NCBI RefSeq assembly: GCF_026898115.1
Contig: NZ_CP114036.1
Span: forward strand, 558,001-622,000
DNA: 64,000 nt
DNA from: Streptomyces sp. S465
GTDB lineage: Bacteria; Actinomycetota; Actinomycetes; Streptomycetales; Streptomycetaceae
Reading direction: 5' to 3'
This document shows, in pieces, positions 8,326 through 16,406 of the stretch. The notes under the pieces were generated by a model. The model was not told the DNA's origin. It saw only the letters and a list, made by a program, of their open reading frames with translations, and searched no databases. Made by a program: the position numbers and the translations under genes. Position 1 is the stretch's first letter. Each line of letters begins with the position of its first letter.

Positions 8326-10851
8326 TCAGATGTCGTCCGGCAACTGCGCGACCCGCAGCTCTTCGCGTCGGTGCCAGCGGGACAAGAGCCAGAGGTGGAC
8401 CGGCGCGACGAAGGACGCGGCGCACCACCACAGGACCGCGCCGAGGGCGTGCTGCCCGAGGGTTCCCACCCACGCCAGCACGGTGGCGGCCCAGGGCGCC
8501 AGGCTCCACAACAGTGCGCTGGCCCGTTCCCGGAGGCCCTTGACGTAGAGCGTGACCGCCTGGTCGTAGTGCGCCCATGCCGCGGCCGTCATGAGCGCTC
8601 CGTAGCCGGCCCAGAGCCGGCTCCAGCCGTGGAACGCGATGGCGGCCAGGGCGATGAGGACACCGAGCCCGGGGAAGAGGAGGGAGTGCAGCACGACGCG
8701 CCGGTCGAGGCGGGCGGGAGACGGCGGGGGCGGCTCGGGGGTGCCGGGTGGCAGTCCGCCCGTGCGCACGGCGTCATCCAGTGCCATGGCCTCCGTCTGC
8801 CGCTCGTGCGCCTCCTCGGCGCGGCCGAGGCCATCCAGCACCAACGACTCCAGGGTCAGGGCCATCGCCTCCTCCTGCGGCAGCCGGTGCTCGCGGGCCA
8901 GCTCAACGGCCCGTCGTGCGGCGGCGATGGCCCGCTCCCCGTCACCCGACCCGTTCAGCGCGACCGACGTCACGGTCAGGGCGGCGATGACGGTGCGGAC
9001 CTCGCCCGACCGGTGGGCCAGGTCGAGGGCGTGGGAGGCGTGGAACCGGGCCGACTCCCAGTCGGGGGGCGGCTCCTCCGCGCCGTCCCGGGGGAAGGGC
9101 CAGGAGCCGTACCCCTGCGCGAGCTTGGCCAGGCCCATGTGCGCGGCGCAGACGGTGCCCGGGTCGGCCGCGGCCTGGGCGGCGGCGGCCGCCCGCCGGA
9201 ACGTGTGCAGGGCCTCGGTCTCCCGCCCGGAGAGTGCGTACGCATCGCCCAGGCCGTCGAGCGCGATGGCGAGTCTGCGCTGGTCGCCCAGGCGCTCCCA
9301 GATCGCGGCCGCATGGCGGAAGGACCGGACGGCAGCCGGGTACTCCCCCCGTTGCACGGCGCTGGTGCCCATGTACTCCAGGACGAAGGTGGCGCTCACG
9401 CCCCGGCGCATGTGGAGTTTGAGGTAGGCCTGCAAACACGCCCGAGCGCCTTCGTCGTCGTCCAGCGCCCCGTACTGCCGGCCCATCGCCAGGAACAGGT
9501 CCGCTTCCCGGGCCACGTCCCGCCGCCGCTGGGCCACGAGCACCATCGTCCGCAGCAGCCGCAGGGCTTCGACGGTGCGGGCCTGCCGGACGAGGAAGCG
9601 CGCCAGGGGCGCGGCCACCGGCTCCACGCGGTGCTCGAGGCCCGCGGCCACGGCCGCTGCCACGGCGTCGGCGAGCATCCGGCGCTCCTGCGCGAACCAC
9701 TCGTCGCCCGCCCCCGCCACCCGCTCCGCACAGTGGGCGAGAAAGCGGTCGAGGGCGGCCCTGCGCTCCGGCTCCGGCTCCTCGGCCAGACGCGCGCGGG
9801 CGTACAGGCGCGTCAGGTCGTGGAAGCGGACCCGCCCGTGCGCGTCGCCGGACTCCAGCAGGTGGGACCGGCGCAGGCGGCGCAGGGCGGGTCCGGTCTC
9901 GCTCTCGGGGCGGCCGCTGAGGGCCGCCGCCGAGGCCACGTCGAGGAGGGTGCCGGGATGGAGGCCGAGCAGGCGGAACAGCCGCGCGTCGGCCGGTGGG
10001 AGGGCGCGGTAGGAGACGTCGAACGCGGGCTCCAGGCCGAGTTCGGCGAGCCGTGCGGATTCGCTGCGCAGCGCGGCCAGCAGCTGATCCGCCCCCGCTT
10101 CCCGGTCCTCCCGCAGCCGGGCCGCCGCGACGCTCAGGGCCAGCGGCAGCCTTCCGCACAGCCGGGCGATCTCGTCCAGGTCGGCGTCCGGGACCGCCCC
10201 GGACGGGCCGAGGACGGTACGGGCGTCCCCGGCGGAGAGCGGGTCCAGGCACAGTGCGGCGGTGCCGGGGATCTCAAGGGGCGTGCGGGAGGTCGTCAGG
10301 ACGCGGTGCGGGCCCTCGGGCGGGAGACACGCGGTGAGTTGCGTGTCGTCAAAGGCGTTGTCCAGCACGACGAGGACGGCACCGCGTCGCTCGCCCTGGC
10401 GCACCAGTTCCGTGCGCAGCAGGGCGGTCAGTCCGATGCGGTGGACCGGCAGCCGGTCGCCGGGGACGCCCAGCATGCGCAGCAGCTCGGACAGCAACTC
10501 CTCGGTGCCGACCGGCCGTTCGAAGCCGCGGGGGTCCAGGTCGGCGTAGAGCACTCCGCCGGGGAAGCGGCGCTCCGCGACCACGCGGTGCGCCGCTTCC
10601 AGGGCCAGTGCCGTCTTGCCGACTCCCGGCGGGCCGCTCACGGCCAGCCCCCGGTGGCCGGACCCCGGCTCCAGGGCCCGGACCGCCGCCGACAGCTCCG
10701 CGTCCCGGCCGACGAGCGGGCGGTGGCGGGGCGGCAGACCCTCCAGGGCCTGGACGACGGGGGGCTGTCCGTGGAGGTGCACGGACCCCACCGAGCCGGC
10801 CTGGACGACCTGGTGGGCCGTGCCGCTGAACTTGTTGTGTGTTCCCGACAT
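8326..10851 (-). CDS. STAND/NB-ARC ATPase with TPRs, amyloid-like N-terminal motif and C-terminal membrane domain
   Basis: Large signal-transduction ATPase of 841 residues. Residues 6-28 (NKFSG, then VVQAGSVGSVHLHG) form a short N-terminal stretch of the N-x-F-x-G ... VQxG-x-hydrophobic type found before many Streptomyces STAND proteins. It is followed by RHRPLVGRDAEL, Walker A GPPGVGKT (73-80) and Walker B AVLVVLDN (158-165), then LTTSR, GRLPLAL and a winged-helix segment (FRLLGLHPG, RFHDLTRLYAR), the standard NB-ARC order. TPR-like helices run from about 440 to 690. The last 124 residues hold four membrane helices (about 718-743, 747-762, 779-800, 802-823). NB-ARC/TPR proteins can be transcriptional regulators or NLR-like defence sensors. 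The absence of a DNA-binding domain and the membrane tail favour a sensor-effector. Single gene, no partner recognised. Confidence 0.85.
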   Translation of the reverse strand: MSGTHNKFSGTAHQVVQAGSVGSVHLHGQPPVVQALEGLPPRHRPLVGRDAELSAAVRALEPGSGHRGLAVSGPPGVGKTALALEAAHRVVAERRFPGGVLYADLDPRGFERPVGTEELLSELLRMLGVPGDRLPVHRIGLTALLRTELVRQGERRGAVLVVLDNAFDDTQLTACLPPEGPHRVLTTSRTPLEIPGTAALCLDPLSAGDARTVLGPSGAVPDADLDEIARLCGRLPLALSVAAARLREDREAGADQLLAALRSESARLAELGLEPAFDVSYRALPPADARLFRLLGLHPGTLLDVASAAALSGRPESETGPALRRLRRSHLLESGDAHGRVRFHDLTRLYARARLAEEPEPERRAALDRFLAHCAERVAGAGDEWFAQERRMLADAVAAAVAAGLEHRVEPVAAPLARFLVRQARTVEALRLLRTMVLVAQRRRDVAREADLFLAMGRQYGALDDDEGARACLQAYLKLHMRRGVSATFVLEYMGTSAVQRGEYPAAVRSFRHAAAIWERLGDQRRLAIALDGLGDAYALSGRETEALHTFRRAAAAAQAAADPGTVCAAHMGLAKLAQGYGSWPFPRDGAEEPPPDWESARFHASHALDLAHRSGEVRTVIAALTVTSVALNGSGDGERAIAAARRAVELAREHRLPQEEAMALTLESLVLDGLGRAEEAHERQTEAMALDDAVRTGGLPPGTPEPPPPSPARLDRRVVLHSLLFPGLGVLIALAAIAFHGWSRLWAGYGALMTAAAWAHYDQAVTLYVKGLRERASALLWSLAPWAATVLAWVGTLGQHALGAVLWWCAASFVAPVHLWLLSRWHRREELRVAQLPDDI

Positions 10852-10980
10852 GACCCGTGGCCCCCCTGCCCCGTCCCGTCCCGTCCCTCCTCAGACAGGT
10901 ATCACGGGCCGCCGCCCCGGTCAGCGGTTTTTCCGGGCCGGCTCCGGGGCCTTCGTCATCCGGCGGCCGTGCCCGGGATG

Positions 10981-11904
10981 TCAGTCGGCGGCCAGGCGCG
11001 TCCGCCAGCTGGGCGTCGCGGGCTTCCAGTCGAGCTCCCGCCGGATCCGGTCGTTGGCCGCGCCGCGCATGGCGGTCAGCTGGTGACTGGTGAGCCAGCC
11101 CAGCATGCGCTCGGCCAGTTGGGCCGGCACCACACGGGGCGGGGGCGCCCCGAGCAGGCGGGCGTACTCGGGCAGCCAGACCGCGGCCTCGGCCGGGTCG
11201 TCGTCCGCCACGTTGAACACACCGCGCACCTCGTCCGCTTCGACGGCGTGGAGCGCGGCCCGTGCGGCGTCCTCGACGTGGAGGAACGAGGTGACCCCGG
11301 CGGCGGGCTCCGGCAGCGGCAGTCTGCCCCGCGCCACGGCGGCGCCGATCGCGCCGCCGCGGTGGTAGAGGGTGCCGGGCCCGTAGAGGGTTCCGTAGCG
11401 CAGTACGACGCCGGAGAGGTCGGCGGCGCCCAGCACCCGGCGTTCCAGTTCGGCGATCGCGCGTGTGGTGAGCGCCCAGCCGGGATCCGGTGCGTCGAGG
11501 TGGAGCGGTGCGTCCTCGGTGAGTACCGGCCCGCCGTGCGGAGCGGTGGCGAACGCGATGCTCTGCGCGACGATCCGGCGCGCTCCGGCCGCCTCGGCCG
11601 CCGCGATCAGATGGGCGGTGCCTTCGGTGCGCAGCCGGGCGGTGTGCTCCAGGCCCTGCGCGGTGGACCCGCGCAGGGCGGACAGCTGATGGACCACCAC
11701 CTCGGGCCGGGCCGAGGCCACGGCCGCCCGCACCGCCGGGGCGTCCAGCGCGTCGGCCACCACGAGATCGTCCGGGTCCAGGCCGGCCGCTCTGGACGGC
11801 TCCCGTACCAGCGCGGTCACATGGTGGCCGTGGGCACGGAGCAGCGGGACCAGGGCACGGCCGATCACCCCGGTGGCCCCGGCGACCAGGACACGCGCCG
11901 TCAT
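10981..11904 (-). CDS. NAD-dependent epimerase/dehydratase-like protein (extended SDR)
   Basis: Rossmann-fold protein of 307 residues. The nucleotide-binding motif is VAGATGVIGRAL near residue 7; a second strand ends in VVADALDA and the substrate-side strand reads VLRYGTLYGPG. In the place where the catalytic YxxxK of SDRs is expected, the sequence reads GWALTTRAIAELE, so the canonical Tyr/Lys pair is not visible; the protein may bind NAD(P) without classic SDR catalysis, or use another residue. ATG 11904 overlaps the upstream stop (ATGA), and it is the last gene of the ten-gene leftward biosynthetic operon. Role in the pathway is unknown; reduction or epimerisation of a late intermediate is the simplest guess. 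Confidence 0.8.
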   Translation of the reverse strand: MTARVLVAGATGVIGRALVPLLRAHGHHVTALVREPSRAAGLDPDDLVVADALDAPAVRAAVASARPEVVVHQLSALRGSTAQGLEHTARLRTEGTAHLIAAAEAAGARRIVAQSIAFATAPHGGPVLTEDAPLHLDAPDPGWALTTRAIAELERRVLGAADLSGVVLRYGTLYGPGTLYHRGGAIGAAVARGRLPLPEPAAGVTSFLHVEDAARAALHAVEADEVRGVFNVADDDPAEAAVWLPEYARLLGAPPPRVVPAQLAERMLGWLTSHQLTAMRGAANDRIRRELDWKPATPSWRTRLAAD

Positions 11905-12413
11905 TCCTGGCCCCCGATCCCCATGAGCAGCCGGCAGGCGGGGTCGCCATCCCGCAGGCACGCGGTCGCGCAGTTGCGGGTGAGGTCCACCCCGAGCCCC
12001 TCGGACCAGCCGGCGTGGATGTCGGTGCACGGGCATGCGTAGCCGTCGAGGGAACCGGCCATCCGGACCATGGTCACGGCGAAGTTCTGCCGCATGGTCA
12101 GCTCGATCTCGCCGCCGGGCAGCACCGCGGTCCCGCCGTCGCGCAGTTCGCCCGGGAACATCCACTCGGCGCAGGCGTCGTACCGGCAGCGGAGTTCCTC
12201 AAGGTTCGCTGCGGGCCGTCCGCCGAACTGGCGGGCGATCCGCTTGCCCACCTGGACGGCCACGTAGTGCAGCGCCTCGGCGTTGATCTCGTTGGCCACC
12301 GTGTGCCCGAACCTTTTCGCCACCCCCTGGTACCAGCGCGCGTCGTGCAGCCACCACTGCCGGTACACATCCATGGTCCTCGGGCGGGGGCTCGTTGGGT
12401 CGGCCGTGGTCAT
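11901..12413 (-). CDS. Cys-rich protein resembling ATC hydrolase/DUF6125 family
   Basis: Protein of 170 residues without signal peptide or membrane segment. The N-terminal helical part (MDVYRQWWLHDARWYQGVAKRFG) and a C-terminal part with five Cys and one conserved His (YACPCTDIHAGWSEGLGVD, NCATACLRDGDPAC) resemble L-2-amino-thiazoline-4-carboxylate hydrolase-like and DUF6125 proteins, many of which sit in natural-product or aromatic-degradation loci. The Cys/His set could bind metal or act catalytically. It is translationally coupled on both sides (ATGA overlaps with the ligase upstream and the SDR downstream), so it belongs to the biosynthetic operon. The exact reaction is unknown; family assignment is by recall of motifs. 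Confidence 0.55.
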   Translation of the reverse strand: MTTADPTSPRPRTMDVYRQWWLHDARWYQGVAKRFGHTVANEINAEALHYVAVQVGKRIARQFGGRPAANLEELRCRYDACAEWMFPGELRDGGTAVLPGGEIELTMRQNFAVTMVRMAGSLDGYACPCTDIHAGWSEGLGVDLTRNCATACLRDGDPACRLLMGIGGQE

Positions 12414-14098
12414 CGCGCCCTCCCGTCCCGTTCGCCGCCCGCCACCCGTGCCTGGAAGCGTCGGCGCATCTCCCGCTTGAGCACCTTGCCGGTGGCTCCC
12501 TTCACCACGTCGCCGGCGTCCATCCGCAGCGCCCCGGTGAGCGGCGGCAGGTCCGCGGCGGCCAGCACCCGGTTGACCTCGGCGGTCCAGTGGGCGTCGG
12601 CCGTCTCCGCCGCGTCCGCGCGCAGCTGGAGCAGGGCGTAGGCGTCGGCCGTCCCGTCGCCGTCCCAGTCCGCGCGCACGCCCTCCGGCGCGACCGCCAC
12701 CACCGTGCAGTCCTCCAGCTCGGGCAGTTCGCGCAGCAGCAACTCCTCGGTGCGGGTGCTGAACACGATGCCCGCGCGGGTGCGGATCGCGTCCGGCACC
12801 CGGTCCAGGTGGTAGAAGTTGCCTTCCTCGTCCCGGTAGGACAGGTCGCCGGTGAGCCAGTAGCCGCCGAGCCGCAGCTGGTGGAAGGTCAGCGAGTCGT
12901 TCCAGTAGCCGGGGGTGAGCGTGGGCGAGCGCACGCCGAGGCGGCCCACTTCGCCGGGCGGCAGCGGGGTGCCGTCCTCGGAGAGCACCGCGGCCTCGGC
13001 GAAGCTCATCGGTTTGCCGACACAGCGGGAGTAGGACGACTGGCCGGGCCGGTGTCCGTTGTGGAAGAGCGAGTAGCCGGTCTCCGAGGAGCCGAGTCCG
13101 TCGGTGAAGACGGATCCGGGGACCCGGCGCCGCTTCAGGTCCCGGCCGACCGTCTCATGGCTGCCCAGTGCGATCAGCGCCTTGATGTGCGCCTCGTGGG
13201 CGGCGTCCCCGGTGTTGTACCACGCCTCCACGCTGGACAGATCGCGGGCGGAGAGGTCCTGGGCCGCCATCTCCCCGTAGGTTCCGGCGAACGCGAACAC
13301 GGTGGTGGGGCGGAACGACTCCATGGCGTCCAGGACGTCGCCACCGCGCTGGCTGGACAGCAGCAGCACCGGTGAGCGCAGCAGGAAGCCGAAGAGCATG
13401 ACCGAGATGGCGGCGTTGTGCGAGCCGGGCAGCGCGACCAGCAGCCTGCCCATCGCGGAGCCGACCGACAGCTTCAGCCGGTGCAACTGCGCGTACAGCA
13501 GGGTTTCGTGGGTGTGCGGCACGGCCTTGGGCATCCCGGTGGTGCCCGAGGAGTGCGAGATGATGATCGGGTCGGTGGCGTGGTGGGCGTACGGATAGCC
13601 GGCCGGGAGGGGCTCGCGGACCCGCGGGATGTCGGCCGCCGTGACGCAGAAGCGGAGGCCCAATTCGGCCCGGTCGGCGGCGAAGACCTCGTGGTGGGCC
13701 TGGTCGGTGAGGACGCCCACCGCGCCCTGGCGGCGCACGTACGCCCGGGCGACGTCGGGGCGGAGATTGCCGTTGACGAAGGAGGGGATCGCGCCCAGGG
13801 AGGTGAGGGCGAGGAAGTTGACGGCGAACTCGGTGCTGGAGAAGGTCTGGATCGCCACCGGGTCGCGGGGCCGTACGCCCTGTGCGTGGTACCAGCTCGC
13901 ATAGATCTCGACGACCTCGTGCAGTTCGCCCAGGGTCAGCACCTCGGGGTGGCCGCCGTCCGGGGCCTGCCAGGTGCCGTCGGTCCACAGCGCCTGCTCG
14001 TCGAGCGGTCTGCCGTACGCCTTCAGCCGGTGGATCACGTTCCCGGCGCCCAAGGCGGCGTCCTGGCTGATCTGCGCGCGCTCCTGCTTGGTGATCAT
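12410..14098 (-). CDS. AMP-forming acyl-CoA/acyl-ACP ligase (ANL superfamily)
   Basis: Adenylating enzyme of 562 residues that would activate a carboxylate with ATP and pass it to CoA or a carrier protein. The phosphate-binding loop HSSGTTGMPKAVPHT lies near residue 185, the A5-type motif DGLGSSETG near 335, the A7 segment YWLTGDLSYRDEEG near 430, and the C-terminal lysine region GDVVKGATGKVLKREMRR near 540 with the catalytic Lys in ATGKVLK. All core motifs are intact. It is the second ligase of the operon, overlapping the CLF-like gene upstream (ATGA) and the Cys-rich gene downstream. It probably activates either the aryl acid or a fatty/aryl partner acid; sequence alone cannot decide. Confidence 0.88.
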   Translation of the reverse strand: MITKQERAQISQDAALGAGNVIHRLKAYGRPLDEQALWTDGTWQAPDGGHPEVLTLGELHEVVEIYASWYHAQGVRPRDPVAIQTFSSTEFAVNFLALTSLGAIPSFVNGNLRPDVARAYVRRQGAVGVLTDQAHHEVFAADRAELGLRFCVTAADIPRVREPLPAGYPYAHHATDPIIISHSSGTTGMPKAVPHTHETLLYAQLHRLKLSVGSAMGRLLVALPGSHNAAISVMLFGFLLRSPVLLLSSQRGGDVLDAMESFRPTTVFAFAGTYGEMAAQDLSARDLSSVEAWYNTGDAAHEAHIKALIALGSHETVGRDLKRRRVPGSVFTDGLGSSETGYSLFHNGHRPGQSSYSRCVGKPMSFAEAAVLSEDGTPLPPGEVGRLGVRSPTLTPGYWNDSLTFHQLRLGGYWLTGDLSYRDEEGNFYHLDRVPDAIRTRAGIVFSTRTEELLLRELPELEDCTVVAVAPEGVRADWDGDGTADAYALLQLRADAAETADAHWTAEVNRVLAAADLPPLTGALRMDAGDVVKGATGKVLKREMRRRFQARVAGGERDGRAR

Positions 14099-14697
14099 GG
14101 ATTCGTTCCTTGGACTCGGGCGGCCAGCTCGACCAGGCCGCGAAGGGCGCCGTACTCGGCCGAGGGGCCGGACGGGATGTCGGTGAGGAGTCGGCGGAGC
14201 GGGTCACCCCGGTCGAGCACGATCGCCACGGCCAGGTCCCCGGCGGGCGGGCCGGTGCGCAGCTCGCGGTGGGCCGCGGCGGTGCGCTCGGTGCCGGTCA
14301 GCTCGACCCCGATGAGCACCACGCGGTCCAGCTCCGCGTCCTCCAGCAGCAGTTCCGCGGTGGCCAGCAGCTCACCGGCCGGGTCGGCGACGGTGGACAG
14401 GCTGAGCAGCGGTCCGGTGACGGCGAAGGTGACGCTGAGCTGTCCGAGGACCGCGTTCGCGGTGCTCTGCATGAACAGCAGCGGATTGTGCGCCTGCCCG
14501 GCGACCAGCCGGCGGCTGCCGAGGTCGAGGGTGGTGGCGTCGCCCATGGTGCTGGCCAGGACCATCGCGGTCCTGGAGCCGTCGCCGGGCCGGGCGGTCA
14601 GACAGCGCTCGACGGCCTGGTGGACCATCGGGCTGAAGACGGACTCCACGAAACCGGCGACCGGCGGCGCGGAGGCGTCGCAGATCGCGGCGATCAT
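14095..14697 (-). CDS. Short ketosynthase-like, chain-length-factor-like protein
   Basis: Protein of 200 residues resembling the N-terminal half of a ketosynthase (PF13723-type 'Ketoacyl-synt_2' proteins seen in aryl-polyene and other type II-like systems). The segment QAHNPLLFMQSTANAVLGQL corresponds to the strand before the active site, and the nucleophile position reads LLSLSTVADPAGELL with no Cys, so it cannot condense by itself. The C-terminal thiolase half with the two His is absent. Directly downstream of, and overlapping, the complete ketosynthase gene (ATGA at 14694-14697), it most likely forms a heterodimer with it, setting chain length or binding carrier protein. It is unusually short compared with a full CLF (about 400 residues). 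Confidence 0.7.
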   Translation of the reverse strand: MIAAICDASAPPVAGFVESVFSPMVHQAVERCLTARPGDGSRTAMVLASTMGDATTLDLGSRRLVAGQAHNPLLFMQSTANAVLGQLSVTFAVTGPLLSLSTVADPAGELLATAELLLEDAELDRVVLIGVELTGTERTAAAHRELRTGPPAGDLAVAIVLDRGDPLRRLLTDIPSGPSAEYGALRGLVELAARVQGTNP

Positions 14698-15845
14698 ACG
14701 CGCTCCAGGAGCAGTGCGGTGTTGGCGCCGCCGAACGCGGCGTTGAGGGTGAGCGCCCGCCGGATGTCGGCCTTGTGCGGCCGGTTCGGCACATAGTCGA
14801 GGTCGCAGTCCGGATCCGGTTCGGTGAACCCGGCGGTGGGCGGCAGTACGCCGTCCCGCAGCGCGAGCAGGGTGATCACGAGCTCCACCACTCCGGAGGC
14901 CTCCAGCAGATGTCCGGTCGTGCTCTTGGTCGAGCTCACCGGCACCCGGTCCGCGTCCGCGCCGAGGAGCGTGCGCAGCCCCCGGGTCTCGGCGGGGTCG
15001 TTGTACTTGGTCGCGGTGCCGTGCGCGTTCACGTAGTCGATCCGCGGGCCGCCCGCCCGCCGCAGGGCCCGCGCGGCGGCGGTGACCAGCCCGGCGCCCT
15101 CCGGGTGCGGCCGGGCGATGTGGTGGGCGTCGGAGGCGGCGCCCCAGCCGGTCAGCGCGGCGAGCGCACGCGCCCCCCTGCGCCGGGCGCCCTCGGCCGA
15201 CTCCAGGACGACGGCGGCGGCCCCGTCCCCGAGGAGCAGTCCGCTGCGGTCGGCGCAGAACGGCCGCATCATCCCGTCGCGGGACAGGGCGAATCCCGAG
15301 CCGAACTTGGCCAGGTTCTCCTCCTCCACCAGGTACGCCCCCGCGCAGATCGCGATGTCGGCCCGGCCGGAGGCGATGAGCAGACAGGCGTGCGCGACCG
15401 CGGTGGCCGAGGCCACGCACGCGCTGGTGAACGCCAGCCGGGGGCCGCGGACGCCGAGCGTGTCCGCGAGGGTTTCGGCCTGCCACGCGGGCACGGTCTC
15501 CGCGGCGCCGACCGGGGGGCCGGGGAGGCCGGGTGGTTCCGTGCCGCGCCAGAAGCGGGTCAGACCGGTGAAGTCACCCGCGGTGCCCACCAGGACGGCG
15601 GCCTCCGCGCCGTCTCGCAGCCCGGCCATGCCGACCGCCGCCCCGGCGACATCGGCCAGCACCTCCCGCAGCGGGGCGGCCCCGCCGCCGGTGGCGGCCA
15701 CGTGGGTCCGGTACGGGCCGGTGTCGAAGCGGGTGATCCGCGCGAACGCGGGACGCCCGTCGAACACGCCCTCCCGCAGCGGGTCCGCCCCGGTACCGAA
15801 GGCCGTGCGCACCCCGAACCCGGTCAGCAGCACCTCACGGCTCAT
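14694..15845 (-). CDS. Beta-ketoacyl synthase, FabF-type
   Basis: Complete condensing enzyme of 383 residues. Cys143 in AFTSACVASATAVAHA is the nucleophile; His275 (NAHGTATKYND) and His312 (KSTTGHLLEASG, with Lys307) complete the Cys-His-His site. The GATE-like end ALTLNAAFGGANTALLLE is typical of type II KSα proteins. Intact residues mean it can perform decarboxylative condensation, although KS-fold enzymes in some aminohydroxybenzoate pathways instead form amide or ester bonds. No ketoreductase or dehydratase gene is beside it, unlike highly reducing type II systems. The start overlaps the end of the upstream ACP gene by 11 bases; the CLF-like gene follows. Confidence 0.9.
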   Translation of the reverse strand: MSREVLLTGFGVRTAFGTGADPLREGVFDGRPAFARITRFDTGPYRTHVAATGGGAAPLREVLADVAGAAVGMAGLRDGAEAAVLVGTAGDFTGLTRFWRGTEPPGLPGPPVGAAETVPAWQAETLADTLGVRGPRLAFTSACVASATAVAHACLLIASGRADIAICAGAYLVEEENLAKFGSGFALSRDGMMRPFCADRSGLLLGDGAAAVVLESAEGARRRGARALAALTGWGAASDAHHIARPHPEGAGLVTAAARALRRAGGPRIDYVNAHGTATKYNDPAETRGLRTLLGADADRVPVSSTKSTTGHLLEASGVVELVITLLALRDGVLPPTAGFTEPDPDCDLDYVPNRPHKADIRRALTLNAAFGGANTALLLERV

Positions 15846-16098
15846 CGACGTCCGCCAAGTACGCGGTGATCCGGCGGATCGAGGTGAATTCGGCGAGGAA
15901 CGCCTCGCTCGGCTCGACCTCCACGCCGTAGCGCAGCTCCAGCTGGTGCAGGAACCACACCAGCCCCAGCGAGTCCAGGGCGAGGTCGGCGTCGTCGTCC
16001 AGGTCGGCCGGCAGATCGGAGAAGATCTTGGGGTCGGACAGCAGCTCCCGCACCGCGTCGGCGGTGATCCGCGGCCGGGTCTCGGATTCCGCGGTCAT
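15835..16098 (-). CDS. Acyl carrier protein 2 of the cluster
   Basis: Small acidic protein of 87 residues with the phosphopantetheine attachment motif LALDSLGLVWFL, the modified residue being Ser43. The helix-loop-helix pattern (DAVRELL, DADLALDSLGL, HQLELRYGVEV, FTSIRRITAYL) matches carrier proteins of type II systems. It differs clearly from the neighbouring ACP (upstream in the operon), so the pair is not a recent duplication; each may carry a different acyl group, for example an aryl starter versus an extender or fatty acyl chain. ATG 16098 overlaps the upstream ACP stop (ATGA). Confidence 0.9.
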   Translation of the reverse strand: MTAESETRPRITADAVRELLSDPKIFSDLPADLDDDADLALDSLGLVWFLHQLELRYGVEVEPSEAFLAEFTSIRRITAYLADVDEP

Positions 16099-16367
16099 GC
16101 CGTGCCGCCCCGCTCGACGACCTCGTTGACCAGGTCGCCCAGGTTCATCGCACCGGCCTGCTCGATATCGCTGTCCGGGAACTTCACACCGAATCGGCGC
16201 TCCAGCCGCAGGACCAGTTCGATCAGGCCCAGCGAGTCGATGTCGATTCCGCCGGTGCCCATGGGACTGTCGTCGGTGATCTCATCGGTGTCGAGCGGAT
16301 GGTTCATGTCCTCGCTGATCGTGCTGAGCACGAATTGGCGGATCTCCTTCTGCAAGGCCGTCTGCAT
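16095..16367 (-). CDS. Acyl carrier protein 1 of the cluster
   Basis: Acidic 90-residue protein with the DIDSLGLIELV motif; Ser45 would carry the 4'-phosphopantetheine arm. The preceding TDDSPMGTGGIDIDS is typical of carrier proteins in type II polyketide and nonribosomal settings. It is separated by a 39-base gap from the ligase gene upstream, the only real gap inside the leftward operon, where an extra ribosome-binding site AGAAGGG lies just before ATG 16367. High expression relative to the enzymes would make sense for a carrier. Confidence 0.9.
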   Translation of the reverse strand: MQTALQKEIRQFVLSTISEDMNHPLDTDEITDDSPMGTGGIDIDSLGLIELVLRLERRFGVKFPDSDIEQAGAMNLGDLVNEVVERGGTA

Positions 16368-16406
16368 GGTGCGAAACCCTTCTGAGTCGACAAGAAAAAA
16401 GAGGCG

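Noticed and set aside
14095..16367. KS, CLF-like and ACP genes as part of primary fatty acid synthesis or a highly reducing aryl-polyene cluster.
   Set aside because: No ketoreductase, dehydratase or malonyltransferase is beside them, and they are locked in an operon with AHBA genes.
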